This document shows positions 5,696 through 12,944 of a stretch of 22,215 bases of DNA, one piece after another (within the stretch, counting starts at the first letter, position 1; each line of letters begins with the position of its first letter). The DNA is from an uncultured Oscillospiraceae bacterium (lineage in GTDB: Bacteria; Bacillota; Clostridia; Oscillospirales; Oscillospiraceae), in NCBI GenBank assembly GCA_910588045.1, contig CAJUPS010000059.1:1-22215 (forward strand). The letters are read 5' to 3'. The position numbers were made by a program, and so were the translations under genes. Below the pieces are notes generated by a model. The model was not told the origin of the DNA, did no database searches, and was given only the letters and a program-made list of their open reading frames with translations.

Positions 5696-7030
5696 TTATC
5701 CGGCGATCTCAGCCTGGAGGTTGTCCAGCAGCTCCTGGACATTGCCGCCCAGCAGAGCCTGCTGCTCCACGTTGATGACGCCCTGCTTCACGTCGGCCCA
5801 CTTGGCCTGAGCGGTGGGATAGAACTTGCAGGAGCCCACGATCTCAACCCAGGCGGCCATGCGCTCGTCAGCGGCCGCGGCGATCTCGCCGCCGGTCTTG
5901 GTGGCGGGCAGGAAGTCCTCCATCAGAACCCAGTCGGAGTAGCGCTGATCCTCATAGAAGAAGTCGAAGAAGGTCTTGATGGCCTCCAGCTTCTCGGGGG
6001 AGTGGCCGTTGTCGAAGCACATGAAGCGATCCATGACACCGGCGGAGACGGAGGGCTTGCCCTCGTTGGTGGGGATGGAGGCGGTGCCGTAGTTGATGAC
6101 CTCCTCGGGCTTCTTGTCCACGGCGATGTAGGTGGGGATGGAGTTGGGCCCGATCATCATGGCCAGCTGACCGGCGCCGAACAGATCCTGGAGAGTGTAG
6201 CGGGTCTCGTTGGCGGGATCGGTGTTGGTCAGACCGGAGTTGACCAGGTCGATGGCGTACTCAATGGCCTCCACGTTCTCGGGGCTGTTGAGGGTCCAGT
6301 TGCCGTCGGCGTCGGTGAAGTCGCCGCCGTTGTTCCAGATGTAGTAGGCGAAGGCGGCCTGGCCCTCGTCGGTGGTCATGTCGATACCCCAGGGATAAAT
6401 GCTGGAGTCGTAAGCCTTCAGCTTCTCGCAGGCGGTCTTCAGCTCAGCCCAGGTGGTGGGGACCTCGACACCGGCGGCCTCCAGGATGTCCACGTTATAG
6501 TACAGGGCGCGGGCGGAGGCCAGATCGGGCACGGCCCACACGGTGCCATCCACCACGGACTGATCCAGGAAGGCGGGATAGAACTTGGCGTAGGTCTCCT
6601 CAGAGACGAAATCCTGGGCGGGCAGCAGCAGGTCGTCAGCCTGATAGTCGGCGAACACGTCGATGTTCAGAATGTCGGGGGCCTGGTTGCCGGAGATGCG
6701 GGTGTTGACCACGGTGTAGATGTCGTTCCAGGAGACGACTTCCACATTCAGGTTGATGTTCTCATAGGTCTTGTTGAACTCATCCTGGAAATCGGCCCAC
6801 CACTGGGTGGTCTTCTGGCCGTACTGGGCGGCAATGACGCTGATGTCGATCTTGTCGCCCGCAGGGGCGGGGGCGGGCTCATCGGTCTTCGCGGGCTCGT
6901 CAGTCTTGGCGGGTTCATCGGTCTTTGCGGGCGTGTCGGTCTGGGCGGGGGCGTTGTTGTTCCCGCCGCCGCAGGCGGCCAGCGCCAGAACCATCACCAG
7001 GGCAAGCAGCAGTGCAAGGGCTTTCTTCAT
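5696..7030 (-). CDS. ABC sugar transporter substrate-binding lipoprotein (family 1)
   Basis: A 444-aa extracytoplasmic binding protein. The ATG at 7030 is chosen because AGGAGG lies 8 nt upstream and a lipoprotein signal begins there (MKKALALLLALVMVLALAAC). The lipobox cysteine is residue 20. Residues 21-55 are a flexible linker with three tandem TDEPAK units (18-bp DNA repeats near 6885-6935). The mature domain shows the family phrases NAPDILNIDV-like (NQAPDILNID), WAVPDL, GVEVPTTWAEL and GQLAMMIGPNSIP, typical of MalE/UgpB-like proteins. It is the first gene of the transporter operon, has its own regulated promoter region (7115-7227) and precedes both permease genes. A sugar or oligosaccharide ligand is near certain, but its identity is not readable. 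Confidence 0.93.
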   Translation of the reverse strand: MKKALALLLALVMVLALAACGGGNNNAPAQTDTPAKTDEPAKTDEPAKTDEPAPAPAGDKIDISVIAAQYGQKTTQWWADFQDEFNKTYENINLNVEVVSWNDIYTVVNTRISGNQAPDILNIDVFADYQADDLLLPAQDFVSEETYAKFYPAFLDQSVVDGTVWAVPDLASARALYYNVDILEAAGVEVPTTWAELKTACEKLKAYDSSIYPWGIDMTTDEGQAAFAYYIWNNGGDFTDADGNWTLNSPENVEAIEYAIDLVNSGLTNTDPANETRYTLQDLFGAGQLAMMIGPNSIPTYIAVDKKPEEVINYGTASIPTNEGKPSVSAGVMDRFMCFDNGHSPEKLEAIKTFFDFFYEDQRYSDWVLMEDFLPATKTGGEIAAAADERMAAWVEIVGSCKFYPTAQAKWADVKQGVINVEQQALLGGNVQELLDNLQAEIAG

Positions 7031-7114
7031 TTCATAATCCTCCTCAGTCATGATGGAAGAACGGCGCCCGGGCCGCGGGAAAAGCCCCGCGGGAGTACGC
7101 CATTCCCTTGCCTG

Positions 7115-7227
7115 TATTGTAGCAGAATCCCGCACAAAAAATAGGGACCAGCGTTCCGAATATAGCAAAATCGTTCAAGAAAGGAAAAATTGTACGAATT
7201 ACAGAAAAACGCGGCAGAAGTTTCGTC
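7115..7227 (-). promoter_or_regulatory. Regulated promoter region of the transporter operon (copy A of shared 113-bp element)
   Basis: The -10 is TACAAT (7121-7116), with no good -35 at 17 bp, which fits an activator-dependent promoter. The whole block aligns without gaps to 8179-8291, with 88 of 113 positions identical by hand count. Conserved blocks include TTTTTCT, TAATTCG, ACGATTTT, CTATATTCG, ACGCTGG, CCTATTTTTTG and TCTGCTA. The AraC-family gene ends 15 bp upstream of it. Confidence 0.75.
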
Positions 7228-7241
7228 AGAATAACCAAAGC

Positions 7242-8087
7242 CTAGGCGCTGTGCCGCCGTTTTTTTCGGAATTCTCGGGGCGTCTGACCGGTCAGGGAGC
7301 GGAAGACCCGGGAGAAGTAGTTGTAGTCATTGATCCCCACCGCCTCCGCCACGGCGGCGATGGGAAGGCCGTTCTGGAGCAGCAGGGTCTTGGCCGCGTC
7401 GATGCGCCGCCGGGCGATGAGGTGGGAGAGCGTCTCGCCGCCGGAGAGCTCCTTGGCCAGGCGGCACAGCTTGGTCCGTCCGATGTGCAGCTCTGCGGAG
7501 ATGCTCTCCAGGGACAGCTTTTCCATGTAGTGCTGGTCCAGGTAGTGCTCCAGGCGCTGGAGGTCCGTCTGCTCCGTGGTCAGAATCATCCCCTTGAGCT
7601 GGATGTAGGAGGCCAGGGCCTCCAGGAGCTCCGAGTAGGCCCGCAGCTCCTCGGGGGAATACTGCCGGAACTGGAAGAAGGCGTCCCGCAGCGCCTCCGG
7701 TCCGCCGGGATACCAGCCCAGACGGGCGCGGCTATAGGCCCACTGCTCCTCCATGGGGGAGCTGTCCAGAAAGCAGCCGAAGACCAGGTAAGCCAGGGGG
7801 TGATTTTTGTCGTACAGGGGCATGACGGCCTCGCAGATGCCCGCGTGGCAGCGATAAAACTGGAAGCCCTTGGCGGCGGAGTAGGAGCGGATCTTCCAGG
7901 CGTCGCACTCCACGCAGCGCTGATGGCCCTCCGGCAGGGCGTTGATGGCCTTGCAGAAGGGCGGGTGCCCCTCGTAGAGGTTGATGTCCCGGCCCTGGGG
8001 GTCCAGGATGTTGGCCGCCATGCCGGTGAAGACATAGAGGTTGGTCAGCAGCTTGAGAAGCTGCTCCTGGTCAAAAAGAATATTCAT
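7242..8087 (-). CDS. AraC-family transcriptional regulator with PocR sensory domain
   Basis: A 281-aa regulator. The start at 8087 has GGAGGG 7 nt upstream; the longer open frame to 8216 runs through the promoter and is rejected. Residues about 5-165 match the PocR ligand-sensing domain. They contain the cysteine-bearing phrases HQRCVECDAWK and YRCHAGICEAVMPL, and GCFLDS. Residues about 185-280 are the double helix-turn-helix AraC domain, ending in DYNYFSRVFRSLTGQTPREFRK, the classic second-helix signature. PocR domains are known to bind small ligands, including sugars and diols. The gene lies between two operons that carry near-identical promoter regions, so it is the obvious regulator of both, probably as an activator. 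It is transcribed towards the transporter genes, so read-through is possible. Confidence 0.9.
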   Translation of the reverse strand: MNILFDQEQLLKLLTNLYVFTGMAANILDPQGRDINLYEGHPPFCKAINALPEGHQRCVECDAWKIRSYSAAKGFQFYRCHAGICEAVMPLYDKNHPLAYLVFGCFLDSSPMEEQWAYSRARLGWYPGGPEALRDAFFQFRQYSPEELRAYSELLEALASYIQLKGMILTTEQTDLQRLEHYLDQHYMEKLSLESISAELHIGRTKLCRLAKELSGGETLSHLIARRRIDAAKTLLLQNGLPIAAVAEAVGINDYNYFSRVFRSLTGQTPREFRKKRRHSA

Positions 8088-8114
8088 GGCATATCCCTCC
8101 TGATGGATGGGGAC

Positions 8115-8143
8115 AGTATAGCACAGATCCGCCGGTTTGGGAA
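8115..8143 (-). promoter_or_regulatory. Promoter of the AraC-family regulator gene
   Basis: Minus-strand TTCCCA (8143-8138) and TATACT (8120-8115) are separated by 17 bp, about 28 bp upstream of the start codon. Unlike the two operon promoters it has a recognisable -35, consistent with basal expression. Confidence 0.6.
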
Positions 8144-8178
8144 TAATATTGCGGCTGGCAGAGAGAAAATGTGATTTT

Positions 8179-8291
8179 GACGAATTTTCCCGCCTGTTTT
8201 TCTCTAATTCGCACAATATTTCTGTATTTGTACGATTTTCCTATATTCGATACGCTGGGGCCTATTTTTTGCCTGGGAATCTGCTAGAATA
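8179..8291 (+). promoter_or_regulatory. Regulated promoter region of the nucleotidyltransferase-kinase operon (copy B of shared 113-bp element)
   Basis: The -10 is TAGAAT (8285-8290), again without a good -35. It aligns gap-free with 7227-7115 on the opposite strand. Conserved spacing over 113 bp implies a shared multi-site operator for the same regulator. Confidence 0.75.
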
Positions 8292-8341
8292 GGGGATAGA
8301 TGCGGACCGGCGTTTACGCGCGGGAAAGGAGAAGAGGACAT

Positions 8342-9268
8342 ATGAACAAAAAACCGGTTTTAGTCATTATGGCTGCCGGAATGGGCAGCCGCTACGGCGG
8401 ACTGAAGCAGCTGGACCCCGTGGGGAACCACCAGCAGATGATCATTGACTACTCCATCTATGATGCCCGCCGGGCGGGCTTCGAGACGGTGGTGTTCGTC
8501 ATCAAGCCGGAGATCGAGGCGGACTTCAAGGCCCTGGTGGGCGCGCGGCTGGAGAAGTGCATGGACGTGAAGTACGTCTTCCAGCTGAAGGAGGACCTGC
8601 CGGAGGGCTACGCCGTCCCGGCAGAGCGGCAAAAGCCCTGGGGCACCGCCCAGGCGGCCCTTGCCGCCCGGGGCGTGGTGGACGGCCCCTTTGCCGTCAT
8701 CAACGCCGACGACTACTACGGACCGGAGGCATTTCGGGAGATCTTCGACTACCTCAGCGGGCATCCCGACGGGGATGTATATGAGTATGCCATGGTGGGC
8801 TACCTGCTGAAGAACACCGTCACCGAGAACGGAACCGTGGCCCGGGGGGTGTGTGAGGAGACGGCGGACCACTTCCTCACCCAGGTCACCGAGCGCACCA
8901 AGATCGAAAAGGGCGAGCCCCCCCGGTACACCGAGGACGACGGGGCCACCTGGACCGAGCTGCCCGGGGACACCATCGTATCCATGAATATGTGGGGCTT
9001 CAACCGCAGCTTTCTGGACGAGGCGTGGGCCCGGTTCCCCCGGTTTCTGGACAAGGCTCTCTCGGAGAACCCCACTAAGGCGGAGTATTTCCTGCCCACG
9101 GTGGTCAGCTGGCTCATCGACGAGGGGAAGGCCCGCGTGAAGGTTCTGCGCAGCACAGACAAGTGGTATGGCGTCACCTACCGGGAGGATAAGCCCAAGG
9201 TGGAGGCCGCCATTGCGGAGAAGACTGCGTCGGGGCTGTACCCCGACCGGCTGTGGGAGGAAGCGTAA
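8342..9268 (+). CDS. Sugar-phosphate nucleotidyltransferase
   Basis: A 308-aa cytoplasmic enzyme of the NTP-transferase (GT-A-like Rossmann) superfamily. The nucleotide-binding signature is MAAGMGSRYGGLKQL (residues 10-24). KPWGTAQA (98-105) and the metal-binding INADDYYG (120-127) follow, as in UDP-/dTDP-sugar pyrophosphorylases. The family reaction is NTP plus sugar-1-phosphate to NDP-sugar plus diphosphate. It has a purine-rich AGGAG/AGAGG site before the ATG at 8342. The stop overlaps the next start (TAATG), coupling it to the anomeric kinase. The pair would carry a free sugar to an activated nucleotide sugar. UDP-N-acetylhexosamine is my best guess from the partner. Similar proteins are often simply annotated NTP transferase in gut Firmicutes. 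Confidence 0.87.
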   Translation: MNKKPVLVIMAAGMGSRYGGLKQLDPVGNHQQMIIDYSIYDARRAGFETVVFVIKPEIEADFKALVGARLEKCMDVKYVFQLKEDLPEGYAVPAERQKPWGTAQAALAARGVVDGPFAVINADDYYGPEAFREIFDYLSGHPDGDVYEYAMVGYLLKNTVTENGTVARGVCEETADHFLTQVTERTKIEKGEPPRYTEDDGATWTELPGDTIVSMNMWGFNRSFLDEAWARFPRFLDKALSENPTKAEYFLPTVVSWLIDEGKARVKVLRSTDKWYGVTYREDKPKVEAAIAEKTASGLYPDRLWEEA

Positions 9269-10377
9269 TGGGAAAAGCAGAGAGTTATCTGGACGAAGTT
9301 CTGGGGGCCTTCCCCTTCGGCGCCCCGGTGGTGGGAGCAGTCCGCTTCGGACAGGGGCACATCAACGACACCTTTGTGGTCCACACCCAGCCGGAGGACC
9401 GGTGCTGCCGGAGGTTTATCCTTCAGCGAATGAGCGCTGCTGCCTTCAAGCATCCCGATGAGCTGATGGAGAACATCATCGGGGTCACGGAGTACCTGGG
9501 CCGGGAGATCGAGCGCAGCGGCGGCGACCGGGAGCGGGAGACCCTGCGGGTCATCCGCCCCGGGAACGGGGAGCCCTACTATACCGACCGGGACGGCGGC
9601 GCCTGGCGGCTGTACCCCTTTGTGGAGGGGACGGTGTGCTGCCAGTCGGCGGAGACGCCGGAACTGTTTGCCGCCTCCGGCCGGGCCTTCGGCCATTTCC
9701 AGCGGCTGCTCCAGGGCTACCCCGCACAGACGCTCCACGAGACCATCCCCCACTTCCACGACACCGAGGACCGTCTGGCGAAGCTGCGGGCCGCCGTGAG
9801 GGCGGACAAGCTGGGCCGCTCCCCGGAGTGCCGGGAGGAGATCGCCTTTGTGGAGGAGCGTGCGGCGGACTGCTCCGTGGCCCTCCGGGCTCTGCGGGAG
9901 GGCCTGCTGCCCCTGCGGGTCACCCACAACGACACCAAGCTCAACAACGTCCTCATGGACCAGGCCACCGGCGCGGGCATCTGCATCATTGATCTGGACA
10001 CCGTGATGCCGGGACTGTCCATCAACGACTTCGGGGATTCCATCCGCTTCGGGGCCAACCACAGCGCCGAGGACGAGACGGACCTGGGCAAGGTGAACCT
10101 GGACGTGGGCCTCTTTGATGTGTATACCCGGGCCTTCCTGGAGGGCGCGGGGGGGACGCTGACAGAGGCGGAGATCGAGTATCTGCCCTGGGGGGCCAAG
10201 CTCATGACCCTGGAGTGCGGCATCCGGTTCCTCACCGACTACCTGGAGGGGGACGTGTATTTCCACATCAATCGGGAGCGCCAGAACCTGGACCGCTGCC
10301 GCACCCAGTTTAAGTTGGTGCGGGACATGGAAGAGCACTGGGACGAGCTGACGGAGATCGTAAAAAAGTATCGATAA
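9268..10377 (+). CDS. Aminoglycoside-phosphotransferase-fold sugar 1-kinase, NahK-like
   Basis: A 369-aa kinase with the ATG at 9268 and GGGAGG 7 nt upstream. The N-terminal phrase GQGHINDTFVV (about residues 28-38) is the nucleotide-binding turn. The catalytic loop is VTHNDTKLNNVL with H220 and D222, and the metal-binding segment is IDLDTVMPG with D242 and D244. The whole matches, from recall, the N-acetylhexosamine 1-kinase (NahK/LnpB) family of bifidobacteria, which phosphorylates GlcNAc/GalNAc at C1 for the lacto-N-biose pathway. Length also fits (about 360 aa). It is coupled to the upstream nucleotidyltransferase, which would use the sugar-1-phosphate product. No lacto-N-biose phosphorylase or glycosidase gene is in the window. 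Substrate specificity remains inference; another aminoglycoside-phosphotransferase-fold sugar kinase is possible. Confidence 0.82.
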   Translation: MGKAESYLDEVLGAFPFGAPVVGAVRFGQGHINDTFVVHTQPEDRCCRRFILQRMSAAAFKHPDELMENIIGVTEYLGREIERSGGDRERETLRVIRPGNGEPYYTDRDGGAWRLYPFVEGTVCCQSAETPELFAASGRAFGHFQRLLQGYPAQTLHETIPHFHDTEDRLAKLRAAVRADKLGRSPECREEIAFVEERAADCSVALRALREGLLPLRVTHNDTKLNNVLMDQATGAGICIIDLDTVMPGLSINDFGDSIRFGANHSAEDETDLGKVNLDVGLFDVYTRAFLEGAGGTLTEAEIEYLPWGAKLMTLECGIRFLTDYLEGDVYFHINRERQNLDRCRTQFKLVRDMEEHWDELTEIVKKYR

Positions 10378-10400
10378 GAATCCCCATAGACAACAGCTCC

Positions 10401-10445
10401 GGTCTGCAAAAGCGCCGCTTTTGCAGACCAGAGTTCGTTCTTTTA
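10401..10445. terminator. Bidirectional terminator between convergent operons
   Basis: A perfect 13-bp stem (10401-10413 with 10417-10429) with a GCC loop, followed by TTCGTTCTTTT on the plus strand. It separates the kinase gene from the convergent DUF1294/thyX operon. Confidence 0.75.
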
Positions 10446-10745
10446 TCGGAAGGTCAGGTACAGCCACACGCCCAGCGCGGCCTCTGCCAGCAGGATCAGG
10501 GGCATCCCGACAACAAAGTACCAATGTTTCGTCTTGTGCCGGAAGCACCACATCCCCAGGCAGGCCCCCAGTCCGCCGCCCAGCAGGGCGGAAAGGAAGA
10601 GCGTCCGCTCCCGGATGCGCCGCGCACCCCGCATTTTGGCCCGGCGCTTGTCGAAGCCCATCAGGGCGAAGGCCCAGAGGTTCACCAGCGCCAGGTAGCC
10701 CGCGATCAGCGGCAGTGGCGAGCCCACCATCGTCACCGCCCACAT
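10443..10745 (-). CDS. DUF1294 family small membrane protein
   Basis: A 100-aa protein. Hydrophobic segments lie at about residues 10-27, 48-65 and 78-97. The diagnostic DUF1294 phrases are NLWAFALMGFDKRRAK followed by RIRERTLFLSALLGGGLGA and a RHKTKHWYF motif. Function of the family is unknown; it is a common small inner-membrane protein. The ATG at 10745 is chosen because the family begins with a short stretch before the first helix. The ribosome site there is weak (GGGACG), and an ATG at 10730 is an alternative. It lies 41 bp downstream of thyX on the same strand and probably shares its transcript. Confidence 0.85.
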   Translation of the reverse strand: MWAVTMVGSPLPLIAGYLALVNLWAFALMGFDKRRAKMRGARRIRERTLFLSALLGGGLGACLGMWCFRHKTKHWYFVVGMPLILLAEAALGVWLYLTFR

Positions 10746-10786
10746 AGTCGTCCCGTGGGCCTCAGGCAGAAATTGGAATTTCTCCC

Positions 10787-12139
10787 TCACAGCAGCGCGC
10801 CTCCGAAGAGTTCCTTCATTTCCGCCTGCCGTCCGCAGCTCATGCGGCCCTCCGGGCACACGCCTGTGAGGTAGCAGCTGGGTCCGAAGCGGCCAAAGAG
10901 GTCCGGGTAGTGCTCCCGCAGCAGCCGCAGCAGCCCCATGGCCACATGCCGGATCTCCCACTGGGCCCGGGTGCAGGTCCGCAGCCGGACGATCAGCTCC
11001 AGCTCCCGGGCGTTGAGGGTGGTCATCACGTCCAGCATGTTCCCCGCCACGGCGAAATAGTAGCTGTAGGGGCGCAGGGCGGGATTTTCGCACAGCGCCT
11101 GGGCCGTGCCTCGGGCCTCCGACAGGGCGGATTGGTAGACTGCCAGCGCGGCGGGGTTGGCGCTTACGGCGTCCGGCAGGATAAAGCGGCTGTGGTCCAC
11201 GCCCTGGAGGGGCGGCACGATCACCGACTGCATCCGGTGGCGCACCAGGTGGGTGAGCCCCGCCAGGGACAGGTCGGAGACGGCAAAGGTGTAGCTCAGC
11301 TGCTCCAGCTCCCGGGGCCGGGGGGAGGCCGTCAGCTCCGCCAGGGAGAGCCGGGCGTCCGACCTGGGGTCGGCGGCGCGGCGAGCCCGCTCCAGCAGCT
11401 TCCCCGGGTTCACCGGCGCGGCCAGCAGCTCTACTGCCCCGGCCTCCGAAGCGGGCACCCAGACCGGCGCGTCCTGGAACAGGGGAGCGGGTTCCGCGGG
11501 GAGAGGCGCCTCCTCCGTGGGGGCCGCCAGCTCGGGGCGCAGGGCGGGAAACAGCTCCGCCAGCTGGTCCGCCAGCTGGTCCGCGATGGCGCACAGCTCC
11601 GGGATGCCCCGTCCCCGGCCAAAGCGGATGGAGCGGATCAGGCTCACCAGCTCCCGGGCGTTGAGCGTGCAGTAAAAGTTGCTGCAAAAGGCGTAGGGGA
11701 GCACGAAGCGGGCGTCCTCCTTGGGGACGTCTGCCTCCAGGAGTTTCTGGTAGGCGGCGAAGAGGCCGTCCATGTACCGCCGGTAGTCCTCCAGGTCTGT
11801 CCCGGACAGCGCCGGAGGGATATAGTAGCCCAGGCCGCTGAAATCCACGTACCGCCGGGATTTCACGGTGAAGGATGCCAGGCGGCACTCGATGAAATAC
11901 TGCTCCACATACACGGACACATTTTGCATGGCGATGGAGAACACCGCGTGTTCGATAACGGACCGGTGGCCGGAGCGGAGGACCTTGCCGATGAGTTCCT
12001 GGTTCCTGGAGTTGCCCCGGGCCTTCTCAAAGAGCTCCAGCGCGTCTCCCGAGGTGGTGGAGATCCGGGCCGCACCGGCGCAGACCTCCTCGCCGCCGGT
12101 GGACCAGCTGACGATTTTTGCTTGGGTTAGGGTAGTCAT
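10787..12139 (-). CDS. thyX: Tandem-domain flavin-dependent thymidylate synthase
   Basis: A 450-aa protein, about twice the usual 220-250 aa of ThyX, which methylates dUMP to dTMP with FAD and methylene-tetrahydrofolate. The N-terminal half keeps the H-x-S-x-x-E-H region (HRSVIEH, residues 58-64). It also keeps the X7-S-R-R-Y half of the signature (R86 through Y97), and LNARE (158-162), but has ECR (84-86) in place of RHR. The C-terminal half has the real RHR (300-302) and another LNAREL, followed by AQWEIR. Its signature is stretched and its H-S-EH region is not recognisable. The halves are joined by an Ala/Pro/Glu-rich linker around residues 195-230. Active sites of canonical ThyX are built across subunits, so the two halves may complement each other. 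The start has GGAG 8 nt upstream and a good promoter. Confidence 0.9.
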   Translation of the reverse strand: MTTLTQAKIVSWSTGGEEVCAGAARISTTSGDALELFEKARGNSRNQELIGKVLRSGHRSVIEHAVFSIAMQNVSVYVEQYFIECRLASFTVKSRRYVDFSGLGYYIPPALSGTDLEDYRRYMDGLFAAYQKLLEADVPKEDARFVLPYAFCSNFYCTLNARELVSLIRSIRFGRGRGIPELCAIADQLADQLAELFPALRPELAAPTEEAPLPAEPAPLFQDAPVWVPASEAGAVELLAAPVNPGKLLERARRAADPRSDARLSLAELTASPRPRELEQLSYTFAVSDLSLAGLTHLVRHRMQSVIVPPLQGVDHSRFILPDAVSANPAALAVYQSALSEARGTAQALCENPALRPYSYYFAVAGNMLDVMTTLNARELELIVRLRTCTRAQWEIRHVAMGLLRLLREHYPDLFGRFGPSCYLTGVCPEGRMSCGRQAEMKELFGGALL

Positions 12140-12174
12140 GATGATTGCTCCTCTGTCTTGGTTTATTCTGCTTT

Positions 12175-12203
12175 ATTCTACCGGAAATGGCTGCCGATTG
12201 CAA
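12175..12203 (-). promoter_or_regulatory. Promoter of thyX
   Basis: Minus-strand TTGCAA (12203-12198) and TAGAAT (12180-12175) are separated by 17 bp, 36 bp upstream of the start codon. Confidence 0.65.
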
Positions 12204-12250
12204 GATAATTCTCCAGGGTGGAAAAGAATGAAAAGAAAGAAAAATTGCAG

Positions 12251-12279
12251 TTGACAAAATGAGCGGACCGTGGTATTAT
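12251..12279 (+). promoter_or_regulatory. Consensus promoter of the tRNA-Ser operon
   Basis: TTGACA (12251-12256), a 17-bp spacer, and TATTAT (12274-12279), ending 24 bp before the first tRNA. A perfect -35 fits a stable-RNA promoter. Confidence 0.8.
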
Positions 12280-12303
12280 TGTGACTGCGCCTGAAACCGA
12301 TTG

Positions 12304-12391
12304 GGAGAGATGTCCGAGCGGTTTAAGGAACCGGTCTTGAAAACCGGCGATGCGCAAGCATCCGTGGGTTCGAATCCCACTCTCTCCGCCA
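12304..12391 (+). tRNA. tRNA-Ser (anticodon TGA)
   Basis: The acceptor stem GGAGAGA/TCTCTCC closes a class II tRNA with a long variable arm (GATGCG/GCATC region). The anticodon stem CCGGT/ACCGG carries loop CTTGAAA, and the T-arm contains GGTTCGAATCC. The CCA end is encoded (12389-12391). Confidence 0.97.
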
Positions 12392-12415
12392 TCTTTCAAA
12401 CCGGACATGTCCTAT

Positions 12416-12507
12416 GCGGAAGTACCCAAGTGGCCGAAGGGGCTCCCCTGCTAAGGGAGTAGACGTCCAAACAACGTGCGAGGGTTCAAATCCCTCCTTC
12501 CGCGCCA
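12416..12507 (+). tRNA. tRNA-Ser (anticodon GCT)
   Basis: Acceptor stem GCGGAAG/CTTCCGC, anticodon stem CTCCC/GGGAG around CTGCTAA, a long variable arm, T-loop GGTTCAAATCC and an encoded CCA (12505-12507). It lies 24 bp after the first tRNA-Ser, so both are probably one transcript. Confidence 0.97.
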
Positions 12508-12511
12508 GCTC

Positions 12512-12575
12512 AGAAATTCCCATCACTGCTCCGTTTCCGCCTTGCGGCGAAAACTGCGCTGTGATGGGAATTTCT
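12512..12575. repeat. Long hairpin just after the tRNA genes
   Basis: A perfect 15-bp inverted repeat (12512-12526 with 12561-12575). It encloses a second near-perfect stem around GTTTCCGCC and GGCGAAAAC. It begins 5 bp after the CCA of the tRNA and could be a processing or termination structure, or a dispersed repeat. Confidence 0.6.
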
Positions 12576-12599
12576 TCGCTTCCAACTGCGACCCAGAGT

Positions 12600-12641
12600 T
12601 CGCCCGCCCTGATGACGGGCGAAGCCGCCGCTTGCGGCGGC
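12600..12641. repeat. Two adjacent GC-rich hairpins
   Basis: TCGCCCG (12600-12606) pairs with CGGGCGA (12616-12622), and GCCGCCGC (12624-12631) pairs with GCGGCGGC (12634-12641). The tandem layout resembles 3616-3699 in style though not in sequence. No gene lies in 12508-12944. Confidence 0.5.
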
Positions 12642-12720
12642 ACCTCTTGGGCCCGCATTGGGGAGGACGGGAGCGAATCGGGAATAGCATCTATGGTGCC
12701 GGTTAAATGGAAGAGAATCC

Positions 12721-12768
12721 AACCGTAGCTGCCGTGGGCTGAAAGCTCACGGCAGCTACGGTTTTATC
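12721..12768 (+). terminator. Terminator of the tRNA operon
   Basis: A 20-bp stem (12721-12740 with 12744-12763) with a single G-U wobble and a GAA loop, followed by TTATC. It is one of the most stable hairpins in the window. Confidence 0.7.
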
Positions 12769-12944
12769 ATCGGCAACGAGGAAGTATGCGCCGGACTGCC
12801 CTGGTGGGTTCTTCGTTCTTCCGGGGCAGTACGGCTTTGCTCCTTATTTGCTGGATGTCTCAGATATGGCATAGGTAAAAGTTGGAGCTATATAGGGTAT
12901 TAACGGATGAATAGCAGCTTACCTAAAATTTTCCATCGTTTACA
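12764..12944. other. Gap without gene; one hairpin
   Basis: The only clear structure is ACTGCCCTGG (12795-12804) pairing with CCGGGGCAGT (12821-12830), with one wobble pair. The rest, 12831-12944, shows no gene or motif that I can support. Confidence 0.4.

Noticed and set aside
6880..6940. Tandem repeat considered as a regulatory or CRISPR-like repeat
   Set aside because: It is the in-frame coding repeat for the TDEPAK linker of the lipoprotein. No CRISPR array is seen anywhere in the window.
5663..7144. Plus-strand 493-aa ORF over the binding-protein gene, and similar ORFs at 3560-4582 and 4705-5775
   Set aside because: Gly/Asp/His-rich shadows of GC-rich minus-strand genes whose products are clearly recognisable ABC transporter parts.
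10443..11888. 481-aa minus-strand ORF joined to the DUF1294 domain
   Set aside because: Only the last 100 residues are protein-like. The rest is an out-of-frame Arg/Gly/Pro-rich shadow of thyX.
12416..12507. tRNA-Ser(GCT) 3' end considered as an attachment site of the element
   Set aside because: No second copy of the tRNA 3' end was found in the window, and the sigK fragment gives a more specific left boundary.
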